A stretch of 55,653 bases of DNA from an uncultured Prevotella sp. (GCA_946409435.1 CAMJWJ010000002.1:1-55653); one strand, 5' to 3'; shown: positions 40,896-50,306, numbered from the stretch's first letter. Program-made: numbers and translations. Notes: generated by a model not told the origin, from the sequence alone.

Positions 40896-42142
40896 ATCTG
40901 CCGTTATTCATAGCCCGCAGAATATACCACCAGGACGGCCACCAACAGGAGGTCAGCCGCCCTGCTATCCGTATTGCCACACTGGGTGTCGCCATTGGAC
41001 TGGCAGTAATGATTGTCACGGTCAGCGTCGTGTTCGGATTCAAGCACACTATCCGCGACAAGGTAGCTGGTTTCGGTAGCCATATCCAGATTGGCAACTT
41101 CATGACGCAGCAGACAGGACTTCCCTTCCCCATCTGCATCAGTGACACGCTGGCAGACTCCTTACGCAGCCTGCCTAACGTACGCCACCTACAGACTTAC
41201 GTGCAGGCTCAAGGCATTTTGAAAACCGACAGCGACTTCCTTGGCGTCGTCTTCAAGGGCATTGCTGCCGACTACGACACCACGTTCCTTTCGTCCTGTA
41301 TGATGGCAGGCCGTATGCCAAACCTCAACGATAGCACAACATCGAAATACGAACTGCTCATCTCACAGACCATGGCCAACCAGCTGAACCTCAGCATCGG
41401 CACGCGCGTCTTTGCCTATTTCCTTGGCAACGACGACCTGCGCATGCGACGGTTCACCGTATGCGGCATCTATCAGACAAACATGAAGCAGTTTGACGAC
41501 ATGATATGCTTCACCCACTTCCGCATCCCCCTGCGGCTGAACAACTGGGAAGCCGACCAGTCGAACGGCGTCGAGCTGCTGGTCAGCGATTTCACGCAGT
41601 TGCCACAGACTGCAGAGCACGTAATCGACATGGTCAATCGCCAGACAGACCGCTATGGCGAGACGCTGACGTCGCAAACCATCTATGAAGCCTACCCGCA
41701 GGTATTCTCCTGGCTGTCACTACTTGACATCAACGTGTGGATTATCCTGGCGCTGATGGTGTGTGTAGCAGGTTTTACCATGATTAGCGGACTGCTCATC
41801 ATCATACTGGAGCGCACCCAGATGATTGGCGTGCTGAAGGCCCTTGGTGCCCGGAATGCCACCATTCGCCGCACATTCTTATGGTTCGCCGTGTTCATCA
41901 TCGGGCGAGGCTTGCTGCTGGGCGACGTGCTGGGCATCGGACTGGTCGTGCTGCAGCAGCAATTCGGGCTGGTACATCTCGACCCTGCCAGTTACTACGT
42001 CGAGACGGCACCAGTAGAGCTGAACATAGCCATCGTGCTGCTGCTAAACCTGGCCACGCTGCTAATCAGCATTTTCGTACTCATTGCACCCAGCTACCTT
42101 GTGTCGCACATCCATCCTGCACGCAGCATGCGATATGAGTAG
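40892..42142 (+). CDS. FtsX/LolE-like ABC transporter permease
   Basis: The 416-aa inner-membrane protein has one membrane helix near residues 28-50 (IATLGVAIGLAVMIVTVSVVFG), a large periplasmic MacB-type domain, and three helices in the last 150 residues (IWIILALMVCVAGFTMISGLLIII, FLWFAVFIIGRGLLLGDVLGIGLVV, LNIAIVLLLNLATLLISIFVLIAP). ILERTQMIGVLKALGARN is the coupling segment seen in FtsX-family lipoprotein-release permeases (LolC/LolE). The matching ATPase is not adjacent. It is coupled to the aminotransferase by a 4-base overlap, though no functional link is evident. Confidence 0.87.
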   Translation: MNLPLFIARRIYHQDGHQQEVSRPAIRIATLGVAIGLAVMIVTVSVVFGFKHTIRDKVAGFGSHIQIGNFMTQQTGLPFPICISDTLADSLRSLPNVRHLQTYVQAQGILKTDSDFLGVVFKGIAADYDTTFLSSCMMAGRMPNLNDSTTSKYELLISQTMANQLNLSIGTRVFAYFLGNDDLRMRRFTVCGIYQTNMKQFDDMICFTHFRIPLRLNNWEADQSNGVELLVSDFTQLPQTAEHVIDMVNRQTDRYGETLTSQTIYEAYPQVFSWLSLLDINVWIILALMVCVAGFTMISGLLIIILERTQMIGVLKALGARNATIRRTFLWFAVFIIGRGLLLGDVLGIGLVVLQQQFGLVHLDPASYYVETAPVELNIAIVLLLNLATLLISIFVLIAPSYLVSHIHPARSMRYE

Positions 42143-42196
42143 AGATTAAACAGACAAAACACCAAAAATAGACAAACCGTTAAACATCAAATTATT

Positions 42197-43012
42197 ATGA
42201 ACAACAGCCTATTCAACATCAAGGACAATGTAGTTGTCATCACCGGCGGTACGGGTGTGCTCGGACGCACCATCGCCAAGTATCTGGCCCTCGAGGGCGC
42301 CAAGGTCATCATCATGGGCCGCAAGGAAGACATTGGCCAAAAGATAGCCGAAGACATCCAGGCTGCCGGAGGCCAGTGCGAGTTTATGAAGACCGACGTG
42401 ATGAACCAGGAGGTCGTCCAGCAGAACTGCGATGCCATCATGGCCAAGTACGGCCGTGTGGACACGCTGCTGAATGCTGCCGGCGGCAACATGCCTGGTG
42501 CCACCATTGCTCCAGACAAGACATTCTTCGATCTCGGTGCCGACGCCTTCTCACAGGTACTTAACCTGAACCTGACGGGCACCGTCATTCCCACACAGGT
42601 ATTTCTCCGCCCAATGGTCAAGCAACAGAAGGGTTCAATCATCAACTTCTCCAGCATGGCCGCTTTCCGTCCGATGACACGTGTCTGCGGATATGCTGCC
42701 GCGAAGGCCGGCATCAGCAACTTCACCGCTTATATGGCCACCGAGTGTGCCAAGAAGTTCGGCGAAGGCATCCGCGTCAATGCCATTGCCCCTGGCTTCT
42801 TTATTACAGAGCAGAACCGTGCACTGCTGACCAATCCTGACGGCACCTACACCCAGCGCGGCCAGGATGTCATCCGCCAGACTCCCTTCGGACGCATGGG
42901 CGATCCTGAGGAACTATGCGGCACTATCCACTACCTGATGTCCGATGCTGCCAAGTTCGTCACCGGCACCGTAGCCGTTGTTGACGGCGGTTTCAACTGC
43001 TTTGCCATGTAA
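42197..43012 (+). CDS. SDR family oxidoreductase, possibly D-mannonate oxidoreductase
   Basis: The 271-aa NAD(P)-dependent enzyme has a Rossmann glycine motif TGGTGVLGRTIA near residue 16, NAAGGNMPG, the active-site Ser and YxxxK (INFSSMAAF, GYAAAKAGISNF), and the closing VTGTVAVVDGGFN. Length and motifs fit classical SDRs. It reads most like the SDRs annotated as D-mannonate (fructuronate) oxidoreductase in hexuronate use, but no uxu genes are nearby, so the substrate is open. The NhaC-like gene follows after 4 bases. Confidence 0.88.
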   Translation: MNNSLFNIKDNVVVITGGTGVLGRTIAKYLALEGAKVIIMGRKEDIGQKIAEDIQAAGGQCEFMKTDVMNQEVVQQNCDAIMAKYGRVDTLLNAAGGNMPGATIAPDKTFFDLGADAFSQVLNLNLTGTVIPTQVFLRPMVKQQKGSIINFSSMAAFRPMTRVCGYAAAKAGISNFTAYMATECAKKFGEGIRVNAIAPGFFITEQNRALLTNPDGTYTQRGQDVIRQTPFGRMGDPEELCGTIHYLMSDAAKFVTGTVAVVDGGFNCFAM

Positions 43013-43016
43013 GTCC

Positions 43017-44291
43017 ATGCGCAAGGGTCTGTACGCACTGTCCCCCCTGTTGGTGTTCATCGTGATGTACCTCGTCACCTCCATTGTGGCTGGTGATTTC
43101 TACAAGGTACCCATCACGGTGGCCTTCATGGTGTCTTCGATGTATGCCGTAGTGGTCAGCGGAGGCCGACCACTACGCCAACGCATCGACACCTTCAGCC
43201 GCGGGGCCGGCACGGGACAGATGATGCTGATGATCTGGATATTCATCCTGGCCGGTGCCTTTGCCAACTCAGCCAAGATGATGGGCAGCATCGACGCCAC
43301 CGTCACGCTGGCCCTGACGTTGCTGCCCGGCCAGATGTTGCTGGCCGGACTGTTTCTCGCCGCCTGCTTCATCAGCATCAGCGTAGGCACCAGTGTGGGC
43401 ACCATCGTAGCCCTGACACCCATTGCCGCAGGCATCGCCCAGCAGACAGGCAGCAGCATACCCATGATGACTGCTGTCGTCGTAGGCGGCAGTTTCTTTG
43501 GCGACAACCTCTCGTTCATTTCCGATACCACCATCGTGGCAACGTCAACCCAGGGTTGCAGGCTTAGCGACAAGTTCCGCGTCAACTCGTTCATCGTCAT
43601 GCCCGCCGCAGTGGTCATCCTGCTGGTCTACGTCTTTATGGGCAGCGGCATCACGTCGCCGCAGAACCTGCACGAGGTGGAACTGCTGAAGGTTGTACCC
43701 TACCTCGTCGTGCTGGCCACGGCCGTCTTCGGTATGAACGTGATGGCTGTACTCACCATAGGCATCCTGTTGACGGGCATGATCGGCATGGCCAATGGTG
43801 CCTACGACATGTTCGGGTGGTTTACGGCCATGGGTGACGGCATTCTTGGCATGGGCGAGCTGATTATCATCACCATGATGGCAGGCGGACTATTAGAGAC
43901 GATACGCCAGAACGGCGGCATCGATGCCATCATCCGCCTGCTGACGCGCCACGTCAGCAGCAAGCGTGGCGCCGAGCTGGCCATCGCTGCCCTTGTGTCG
44001 CTGGTCAACATCTGTACAGCCAACAACACCGTGGCCATCCTGACCGTCGGCGGCATAGCCAAGCAGATAGGCGACCGTTACGGTGTGGACAACCGAAAGT
44101 GTGCGTCAATACTCGACACCTTCTCGTGTACCATGCAGGGCATCATCCCCTACGGTGCCCAGTTGCTGATGGCTGCCGGACTGGCTGCCATTAACCCTAT
44201 CAGCATAGTACCTTATTTATATTATACGCTTGCCGTTGGCATTGCCGCCACACTGAGCATCCTGTTCCGCTACCCACGGCGCTATTCATAA
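43017..44291 (+). CDS. NhaC family Na+/H+ antiporter
   Basis: The 424-aa inner-membrane protein has about 11 hydrophobic helices. The ATG at 43017, just after the SDR stop, gives MRKGLYALSPLLVFIVMYLVTS; the earlier in-frame Met lies within the SDR gene. SISVGTSVGTIVALTPIAAGIA and GDNLSFISDTTIVATSTQGC are the typical NhaC half-helix motifs, the second with the ion-site Asp residues. LLETIRQNGGIDAII and ILDTFSCTMQGIIPYGAQLL complete the second repeat. It exports sodium or exchanges organic cargo for it. The unknown 238-aa gene begins directly after the stop. Confidence 0.92.
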   Translation: MRKGLYALSPLLVFIVMYLVTSIVAGDFYKVPITVAFMVSSMYAVVVSGGRPLRQRIDTFSRGAGTGQMMLMIWIFILAGAFANSAKMMGSIDATVTLALTLLPGQMLLAGLFLAACFISISVGTSVGTIVALTPIAAGIAQQTGSSIPMMTAVVVGGSFFGDNLSFISDTTIVATSTQGCRLSDKFRVNSFIVMPAAVVILLVYVFMGSGITSPQNLHEVELLKVVPYLVVLATAVFGMNVMAVLTIGILLTGMIGMANGAYDMFGWFTAMGDGILGMGELIIITMMAGGLLETIRQNGGIDAIIRLLTRHVSSKRGAELAIAALVSLVNICTANNTVAILTVGGIAKQIGDRYGVDNRKCASILDTFSCTMQGIIPYGAQLLMAAGLAAINPISIVPYLYYTLAVGIAATLSILFRYPRRYS

Positions 44292-45008
44292 ATGCAAGTT
44301 GGAATGAACATCATACAACGTAACTTCCTCCGTCTGCTGCGCGCAGGAGCCTTCAGTGTCAAGGCCCCGCTGGAACCCATGTCCGGATGGAAATGGCAGC
44401 AGCTCTACAAGTTGTCGCAACAGCATGGTGTTACCCCGTGGGTGGCCGACGGCATCACGCTACTGGCCGACGATTTCTTCCTGCAGCTCTCGCCTACCCT
44501 GCGCCAACAGTTTGCCGACGACACCACCGACCGCATCGAGGAGTACGGCCATCTGGCCCTGAGCAATTCCGTGCTGAACAGCAAGCTGCAGGAGATAGCC
44601 CAAAAGGCCGGCAAGGACGACCTGACCTACGAGCTGCTACAGAACATCGTGGCCATAGCGCGCACCATGCTCAGCAGCGGCGCCAGCCTGCGCGAGCTCA
44701 TCACCCTCGGCACTTACCTGCGCAACACCCACGACCCCATCGACTACGACCAGCTGCAACAGTGGATTGCCTCGCTCGGCATGCAGCACATGGCACGCTT
44801 GGAGGCTGGCCTGCTCGTCGAGCTGTTCAACTTCAGCCCCGACGAGATCCTGTTTGCCAAGGCTCACGTCGGCAAGAGTGTCCGCCGGCTCGTCAGCGAC
44901 CTCTTCCTTCGTAAGCGCCGCATTCGCTACATCGTCTACTTCCCGCGCGAGGCCGTGATCAACTACGCCACCAACCTCTATCATAACCTGCGCAACATTG
45001 AAGAATAG
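44292..45008 (+). CDS. Uncharacterised helical protein, 238 aa
   Basis: I do not recognise a named domain. The protein is soluble and helical, with no signal or membrane segment. The opening (FLRLLRAGAF, then WKWQQLYKLSQQHGVTPWVADGI) is reminiscent of the N-terminal helices of NTP_transf_5-like nucleotidyltransferases, but no nucleotidyltransferase GS...D motif follows. The C-terminus is very basic (FLRKRRIRYIVYFPR). Either Met1 (44292) or Met5 (44304, with GGA before it) may start translation. It follows nhaC with no gap and ends ahead of the carB promoter. Confidence 0.7.
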   Translation: MQVGMNIIQRNFLRLLRAGAFSVKAPLEPMSGWKWQQLYKLSQQHGVTPWVADGITLLADDFFLQLSPTLRQQFADDTTDRIEEYGHLALSNSVLNSKLQEIAQKAGKDDLTYELLQNIVAIARTMLSSGASLRELITLGTYLRNTHDPIDYDQLQQWIASLGMQHMARLEAGLLVELFNFSPDEILFAKAHVGKSVRRLVSDLFLRKRRIRYIVYFPREAVINYATNLYHNLRNIEE

Positions 45009-45081
45009 CGTCAATGCCAGCGGTTCTTACTGACGGACATCAGAAAAATCAACGTTATTAGCAAATTTTAAAGTGAGATGC

Positions 45082-45113
45082 TTTGCCGTCTCTCTTTTTT
45101 TTTGTAGCTTTGC
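45082..45113 (+). promoter_or_regulatory. Promoter of carB
   Basis: TTTG (45082-45085), 19 bases, TAGCTTTGC (45105-45113), 33 bases before the carB ATG. Confidence 0.75.
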
Positions 45114-45146
45114 ACGCCAAATGAGCCATCTCACAACACAAACGAT

Positions 45147-48100
45147 ATGACAAAGCAACTAAAAAAGGTACTTGTATTAGGTTCGGGTGCCTTGAAAATC
45201 GGACAGGCTGGCGAGTTTGACTATTCTGGCTCCCAGGCCCTGAAAGCATTGCGCGAGGAAGGCATCTCTTCCGTGTTAGTAAACCCCAACATCGCTACGA
45301 TCCAGACCTCTGAAGGTATCGCCGACAAGGTGTACTTCCAGCCAGTGACCACGCACTTCGTGACGGAAATCATCAAGAAGGAGCGCCCTGACGGCATTCT
45401 GCTTGCATTTGGCGGCCAGACGGCACTGAACTGCGGTACCGAACTGTATCAGACGGGCGTACTGAAAGAGTACGGCGTCGAGGTGCTTGGCACCAGCGTC
45501 GAAGCCATCATGAACACCGAGGACCGCGACCTCTTCGTCAAGAAGCTGGACGAGATTCAGCTGAAAACTCCCGTAAGCCACGCTGTCGAGAACATGGACG
45601 ACGCCCTGCGTGCCGCCCGCGAGATCGGATTTCCGATTATGATACGCTCGGCCTATGCACTTGGCGGACTGGGCAGCGGCATCTGTCCCGATGAAAAGGC
45701 TTTCACCGAACTGGCCGAGAGCGCTTTCACCTTTGCTCCGCAGATACTCGTCGAGGAGTCGCTGAAGGGCTGGAAGGAGATAGAGTTCGAGTGCATACGC
45801 GACAAGAACGACCACTGCTTCACCGTCGCTTCGATGGAGAACTTCGACCCGCTGGGCATCCATACCGGCGAGAGTATCGTCGTGGCACCGACGTGCTCGC
45901 TGAAGGATGAGCAGGTCAAGATGCTGCAGGAGATTACCATCCGCTGCGTGCGCCATCTGAACATTGTCGGCGAGTGTAACATCCAGTTTGCATTCAACGC
46001 CGAGACCAACGACTACCGCATCATCGAGATTAATGCCCGCTTGAGCCGAAGCAGCGCATTGGCCTCAAAGGCAACAGGTTATCCGCTCGCCTTCGTAGCA
46101 GCCAAGATTGCGCTTGGCTACACGCTCGACCAAATTGGCGAGATGGGCACCACGTCGTCGGCCTACGTAGCACCCTCGCTCGACTACATGATATGCAAGA
46201 TCCCCCGCTGGGACCTCACCAAGTTTGCCGGCGTATCCCGCCAGATAGGCTCGTCGATGAAGTCCGTAGGCGAAATCATGTCGATAGGCCGCTCGTTCGA
46301 GGAGATGATACAGAAGGGCCTGCGCATGATAGGCCAGGGCATGCACGGCTTCGTGGGCAACGACCACACGAAGTTCGACAACCTGGACGACGCTCTGCAG
46401 AACCCCACCGACCTGCGTATCTTTGCCATCGCACAGGCGCTGGAAGAGGGCTATACCATTGACCGCATCGAGGAGCTGACCAAGATAGACAAGTGGTTCC
46501 TCGCCCGTCTGAAGCATATCGTCGACCTGAAGCACCAGCTGCAGCAGTACGACACGCTGGAGGCTCTGCCCGACAGCCTGCTTCTGGAGGTCAAGCAGTG
46601 CGGATTCTCAGACTTCCAGATAGCACGCTTCGTGCTGAAACCACAGGGTGGCAACATGGAGAAGGAGAACCTGCTCGTACGCCAGCACCGCAAGCAGCGT
46701 GGCATCCAGCCCTCGGTGAAGCGCATACCCACCGTGGCCAGCGAGCACCCCGAGCTGACCAACTACCTGTACTTTACCTATACCCACACGCCAGCCTTCG
46801 CACAGCCTGACGGTTCGCTTTACATGCCGAAACACGATATATCATACTATCACAACGAGAAGTCGGTCATCGTGCTCGGCTCAGGTGCCTACCGCATAGG
46901 CTCCAGCGTCGAATTCGACTGGTGTAGCGTGAATGCCATCAACACCGCACGCCGTCTGGGCTACAAGAGCATCATGATCAACTACAACCCCGAGACCGTG
47001 TCGACGGACTACGACATGTGCGACCGCCTCTACTTCGACGAGCTGTCGTTGGAGCGCGTGCTCGACGTCATCGACTTAGAGCAGCCGCGTGGCGTCATCG
47101 TGTCGGTGGGCGGCCAGATTCCCAACAACCTGGCCATGAAGCTGCACCGTCAGGGTGTCCCCGTGCTCGGCACCAGCCCCGTCGACATCGACCGCGCCGA
47201 AAACCGCGACAAATTCTCGGCCATGCTCGACAAGTTGGGCATCGACCAGCCAGCATGGCGCGCTCTGACCTCGTTCGACGACGTCAAGCAGTTTGTCGAC
47301 GAGGTGGGCTACCCCGTCCTCGTCCGTCCGTCATACGTGCTGTCGGGTGCTGCCATGAACGTTTGCTACGACGACGAGGAACTGCACCGCTTCCTCAACA
47401 TGGCCACCGAGGTCTCGAAGGAGTTCCCCGTGGTTATCTCGAAGTTCATGACCGAGACCAAGGAGATCGAGTTCGATGCAGTAGCCGACAAGGGCGAGGT
47501 CGTCGAGTATGCCATTTCCGAGCACATAGAGTATGCCGGTGTGCACTCTGGCGACGCCACCATGGTGTTCCCCGCCCAGCACATCTACTTCTCTACCATC
47601 CGCCAGATCAAGAAGATAGCCCGCAAGATAGCCAAGGAGCTGAACATCAGCGGACCGTTCAACATCCAGTTCCTGGCCAAAAACCGCGAAGTGAAGGTCA
47701 TCGAGTGTAACCTCCGCGCCTCGCGCTCGTTCCCCTTCGTATCAAAGATACTGAAACGTAACTTCATCGAGACGGCCACGAAGATCATGCTCGACGCCAC
47801 CTACCAAAAGCCCGACTCGTCGGAGTTCGACATCGACCGAATCGGCGTCAAGGCCAGCCAGTTCTCGTTTGCCCGTCTGCAGAATGCCGACCCCGTGCTG
47901 GGTGTCGACATGTCGAGTACCGGCGAGGTGGGCTGCTTGGGCGACGACCTGAACGAGGCCATGCTCAACGCACTCATCGCCACGGGCTACCGTCTGCCCG
48001 AGCCTGGCAGCAGCATCCTCATCTCCAGTGGTGGTGCAAAGGGTAAGGTGAGCCTGCTCGAACCGGCCCAGCAGCTGGTGAAGAAAGGCTTCAAGGTGTT

Positions 48101-48413
48101 TGCCACCGACGGCACGGCCAAGTTCTTCAACGACAACGGCGTACCCGCCACCGTCGTCAGCTGGCCCGACGAGGAAGGTGCCAACAACGTGATGGACATG
48201 ATAGCCCGCCACGCTTTTGCACTGATTATCAACGTGCCGAAGAACCACACCAAGCGCGAGCTGACCAACGGCTACCGCATCCGCCGCGGCGCCATCGACC
48301 ACAACATCCCGCTGATGACCAACGTCCGGCTGGCCAAAGCCTACATCGAGGCCTTCACCGCCCTCAGCCAGGACGACATCAAGATCAAGTCGTGGCAGGA
48401 GTATGACGCATAA
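45147..48413 (+). CDS. carB: Carbamoyl-phosphate synthase large subunit
   Basis: The 1088-aa subunit makes carbamoyl phosphate for pyrimidine and arginine synthesis, using ammonia from CarA. It is a tandem duplication: the first ATP-grasp half opens KVLVLGSGALKIGQAGEFDYSG and has SAYALGGLGSG; the second opens KSVIVLGSGAYRIGSSVEFDW (near residue 570) with VRPSYVLSGAAM. The C-terminal MGS-like allosteric domain (from about 945, SGGAKGKVSLLEPAQQLVKKGF) ends the protein. It has its own promoter and a strong terminator; no carA is adjacent. Confidence 0.97.
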   Translation: MTKQLKKVLVLGSGALKIGQAGEFDYSGSQALKALREEGISSVLVNPNIATIQTSEGIADKVYFQPVTTHFVTEIIKKERPDGILLAFGGQTALNCGTELYQTGVLKEYGVEVLGTSVEAIMNTEDRDLFVKKLDEIQLKTPVSHAVENMDDALRAAREIGFPIMIRSAYALGGLGSGICPDEKAFTELAESAFTFAPQILVEESLKGWKEIEFECIRDKNDHCFTVASMENFDPLGIHTGESIVVAPTCSLKDEQVKMLQEITIRCVRHLNIVGECNIQFAFNAETNDYRIIEINARLSRSSALASKATGYPLAFVAAKIALGYTLDQIGEMGTTSSAYVAPSLDYMICKIPRWDLTKFAGVSRQIGSSMKSVGEIMSIGRSFEEMIQKGLRMIGQGMHGFVGNDHTKFDNLDDALQNPTDLRIFAIAQALEEGYTIDRIEELTKIDKWFLARLKHIVDLKHQLQQYDTLEALPDSLLLEVKQCGFSDFQIARFVLKPQGGNMEKENLLVRQHRKQRGIQPSVKRIPTVASEHPELTNYLYFTYTHTPAFAQPDGSLYMPKHDISYYHNEKSVIVLGSGAYRIGSSVEFDWCSVNAINTARRLGYKSIMINYNPETVSTDYDMCDRLYFDELSLERVLDVIDLEQPRGVIVSVGGQIPNNLAMKLHRQGVPVLGTSPVDIDRAENRDKFSAMLDKLGIDQPAWRALTSFDDVKQFVDEVGYPVLVRPSYVLSGAAMNVCYDDEELHRFLNMATEVSKEFPVVISKFMTETKEIEFDAVADKGEVVEYAISEHIEYAGVHSGDATMVFPAQHIYFSTIRQIKKIARKIAKELNISGPFNIQFLAKNREVKVIECNLRASRSFPFVSKILKRNFIETATKIMLDATYQKPDSSEFDIDRIGVKASQFSFARLQNADPVLGVDMSSTGEVGCLGDDLNEAMLNALIATGYRLPEPGSSILISSGGAKGKVSLLEPAQQLVKKGFKVFATDGTAKFFNDNGVPATVVSWPDEEGANNVMDMIARHAFALIINVPKNHTKRELTNGYRIRRGAIDHNIPLMTNVRLAKAYIEAFTALSQDDIKIKSWQEYDA

Positions 48414-48436
48414 ACGGCAGCAAGACAACGCATTTC

Positions 48437-48471
48437 AAAAACAACGGATCTCAGGTCCGTTGTTTTTTTTT
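48437..48471 (+). terminator. Rho-independent terminator of carB
   Basis: ACAACGGA (48441-48448) pairs with TCCGTTGT (48456-48463), loop TCTCAGG, followed by TTTTTTTT. A runs before and T runs after allow the stem to extend further. Confidence 0.92.
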
Positions 48472-48499
48472 ATGAGCATTCCCCAGCTCATGCGTAAAC

Positions 48500-48642
48500 C
48501 ACTACATTTTTTCAGAAATGCACTACATTTTTTCAGAAATGCACTACATTTTTCCAGAAATGCATTACATTTTTCCAGAAATGCATTACATTTCTGAAAA
48601 AACCCATTGCATTTCTGGCGTAAACCACTACATTTCTGAAAC
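48500..48642. repeat. Seven 21-bp repeat units (copy B of a dispersed family)
   Basis: Units start at 48500, 48521, 48542, 48563, 48584, 48605 and 48626. The first four read CACTACATTTTTTCAGAAATG with small changes (CATTACA..., ...TTCCAGAAATG). The last three are shortened or in a flipped context (CATTACATTTCTGAAAAAACC, CATTGCATTTCTGGCGTAAAC). GCGTAAACCACTAC flanks both ends. There are no unique spacers, so it is not a CRISPR array. The array fills the gap after the carB terminator. Confidence 0.9.
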
Positions 48643-48710
48643 TAGCCTCTAAACCACGCAGGCAGAAAGCTGACGGAATACGATTAGAAATCAAAAAAAA
48701 CACCGAAATA

Positions 48711-48743
48711 TTTGTGTAATTCAAGGATAATTCCTATATTTGC
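48711..48743 (+). promoter_or_regulatory. Promoter of the secreted-protein gene
   Basis: TTTG (48711-48714), 20 bases, TATATTTGC (48735-48743), with a leader of about 85 bases before the ATG at 48836. Confidence 0.75.
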
Positions 48744-48835
48744 AGCCGATTAGGTGTATATTTGCCACAAACAACAATTACACTCAAAACAAAACAAGCT
48801 TCTAATTTTTACTAACATTTTAAAACAAAGCGAGT

Positions 48836-50011
48836 ATGAAGAAAATTTTTACACTGATTTCCATGGCCTTCGTGACCATGAGTATGAACGCACAGACAAG
48901 CCCTGAAGTCTGGAAAGCCTCCGATTTGAAGGATGAAACTGCCATGAAAAATGAAGGTGCTGACCATGATTGGACTGTTGTCAAGGCGGATGCTATCACT
49001 AAGGTTGAAAATACAGCAAAGAATGTCGTTATTCATGATCCTAATGACGTATTGCCCTACCCAGGCAAGCACCAAGCTACTGACGAAGAAGGTAATCTAC
49101 TGTGGGTAAAGGACGAAGGTGGCAACGACACTAGCGAGCCTGTTTGGGAACCAAACGTTACAGACCCCTTAACTGTAGAAAGTAATGGTAGTGACAAACT
49201 TTATAACTACATCATTTCAGGTAGCACCGCCAGTGTTGAAATGACTGCTATTGGCACACCTAACCTTGGCGAGACGAACAATTGGACTTTTGGTTTGGGA
49301 ACAGATCCCACTCCAGATGCTGAAGTAACCAACAACAAAGCACTAATCGCTGAAGGTTGTGATCCTGCATTCATCGACTACATCAAGATGAAGAGTGGAA
49401 ACTGCTCGGAGATGTACTATGACTGGTATGAGTACAACGAGGACGGCGATCCTGTACACAAGGTCGCAAATGATCCATGGGATCCTTCATGCGGTGTAAA
49501 GCCTGCTATCGGCTCTTGGTATGAGTTTGCTGTTAAGAATAGCGGTTTATTGAAAATTGGCTTCTTTGTAAACAAGAACATCCAAAACAACAAACTTTAC
49601 TTTGCAGAATTGTTAGAAGACAAATTGCATTTCAATTTACTTGATCCTTCTCAGCTGACTGTCTGGGGATGGATTAATAATAACACTTACGCAGAAGACA
49701 ACGAGAACTGTATTAGGAACACCCATCCTCGTGCTGATTATTGTGTCATTGAGCCTACCAATCTGAGCAATCCGTTCCTTGGTTATATTTCATTTAATGC
49801 AGAGGCTGGTAAGACCTACCTGTTCCTTAGTCCTAATACCCAGCTCGGTTGCTATGGTTTCCAGTTTACTCCGAGTGAAGATGCAGGTGTGCACAATCTG
49901 ATGGGCAACACTAACGCTAACGCTCCGATGTTCAACCTCGCTGGTCAGAAGGTGACCAAGGCTTACAAGGGTGTTGTCATCCAGAGCGGCCGTAAGTTCA
50001 TGCAGAAGTAA
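48836..50011 (+). CDS. Secreted protein with Prevotella-type C-terminal tail, function unknown
   Basis: The 391-aa product has a signal peptide (MKKIFTLISMAFVTMSMNAQ). The mature part is acidic and rich in Asn, Asp, Tyr and Trp, and contains no recognised catalytic motif; it reads like a beta-sandwich surface or carbohydrate-binding protein. The last 35 residues (APMFNLAGQKVTKAYKGVVI and then QSGRKFMQK) resemble the short C-terminal domains of many secreted Prevotella proteins (xYNLxGQxVxxxYKGxVIxxGxKxx), which may direct sorting. Codon use is clearly more AT-rich than in flanking carB and the M3 peptidase, suggesting later acquisition or different selection. It is monocistronic, between its own promoter and a hairpin. 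Confidence 0.8.
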   Translation: MKKIFTLISMAFVTMSMNAQTSPEVWKASDLKDETAMKNEGADHDWTVVKADAITKVENTAKNVVIHDPNDVLPYPGKHQATDEEGNLLWVKDEGGNDTSEPVWEPNVTDPLTVESNGSDKLYNYIISGSTASVEMTAIGTPNLGETNNWTFGLGTDPTPDAEVTNNKALIAEGCDPAFIDYIKMKSGNCSEMYYDWYEYNEDGDPVHKVANDPWDPSCGVKPAIGSWYEFAVKNSGLLKIGFFVNKNIQNNKLYFAELLEDKLHFNLLDPSQLTVWGWINNNTYAEDNENCIRNTHPRADYCVIEPTNLSNPFLGYISFNAEAGKTYLFLSPNTQLGCYGFQFTPSEDAGVHNLMGNTNANAPMFNLAGQKVTKAYKGVVIQSGRKFMQK

Positions 50012-50086
50012 GCAACGCGCAACAACGCAACATAGCGTAACACACACGCCGACCATTAACGGGCGTGACGCAACAACAACTTCCCC

Positions 50087-50114
50087 CAGGGGCGGACTCA
50101 CAGGTCCGCCCCTG
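50087..50114 (+). terminator. Hairpin after the secreted-protein gene
   Basis: CAGGGGCGGAC (50087-50097) pairs perfectly with GTCCGCCCCTG (50104-50114), loop TCACAG. The T run after it is weak (TTCTGT). The remaining bases to 50306 show nothing else beyond a -7 box at 50269. Confidence 0.75.
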
Positions 50115-50268
50115 TTCTGTATATGGCCGTATCACAGCCGTTCCCGCCCGCCCTATATCCGCACTTCACCCTCGCTCCGACTGGTATTACGCCCGCCCCC
50201 TCAGCCTGCAAAGCGTTAAAGATTATTATAATATAGATATGTTCGCGCGAGAATTAACGGAGAATGCG

Positions 50269-50277
50269 TATCTTTGC
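50269..50277 (+). promoter_or_regulatory. -7 box of the M3 peptidase operon
   Basis: TATCTTTGC, 30 bases before the ATG at 50307. No TTTG stands at the right distance upstream. Confidence 0.45.
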
Positions 50278-50306
50278 AAGTTAAAAGAGAAAGCAATTGC
50301 GTTAGT

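Noticed and set aside
48403..48597. Open frame encoding seven-residue repeats (FRNALHF)
   Set aside because: The heptads come from the 21-bp DNA repeats; the frame starts inside carB and crosses its terminator.
48500..48642. CRISPR array
   Set aside because: The units are contiguous with no unique spacers, and no cas gene is present.
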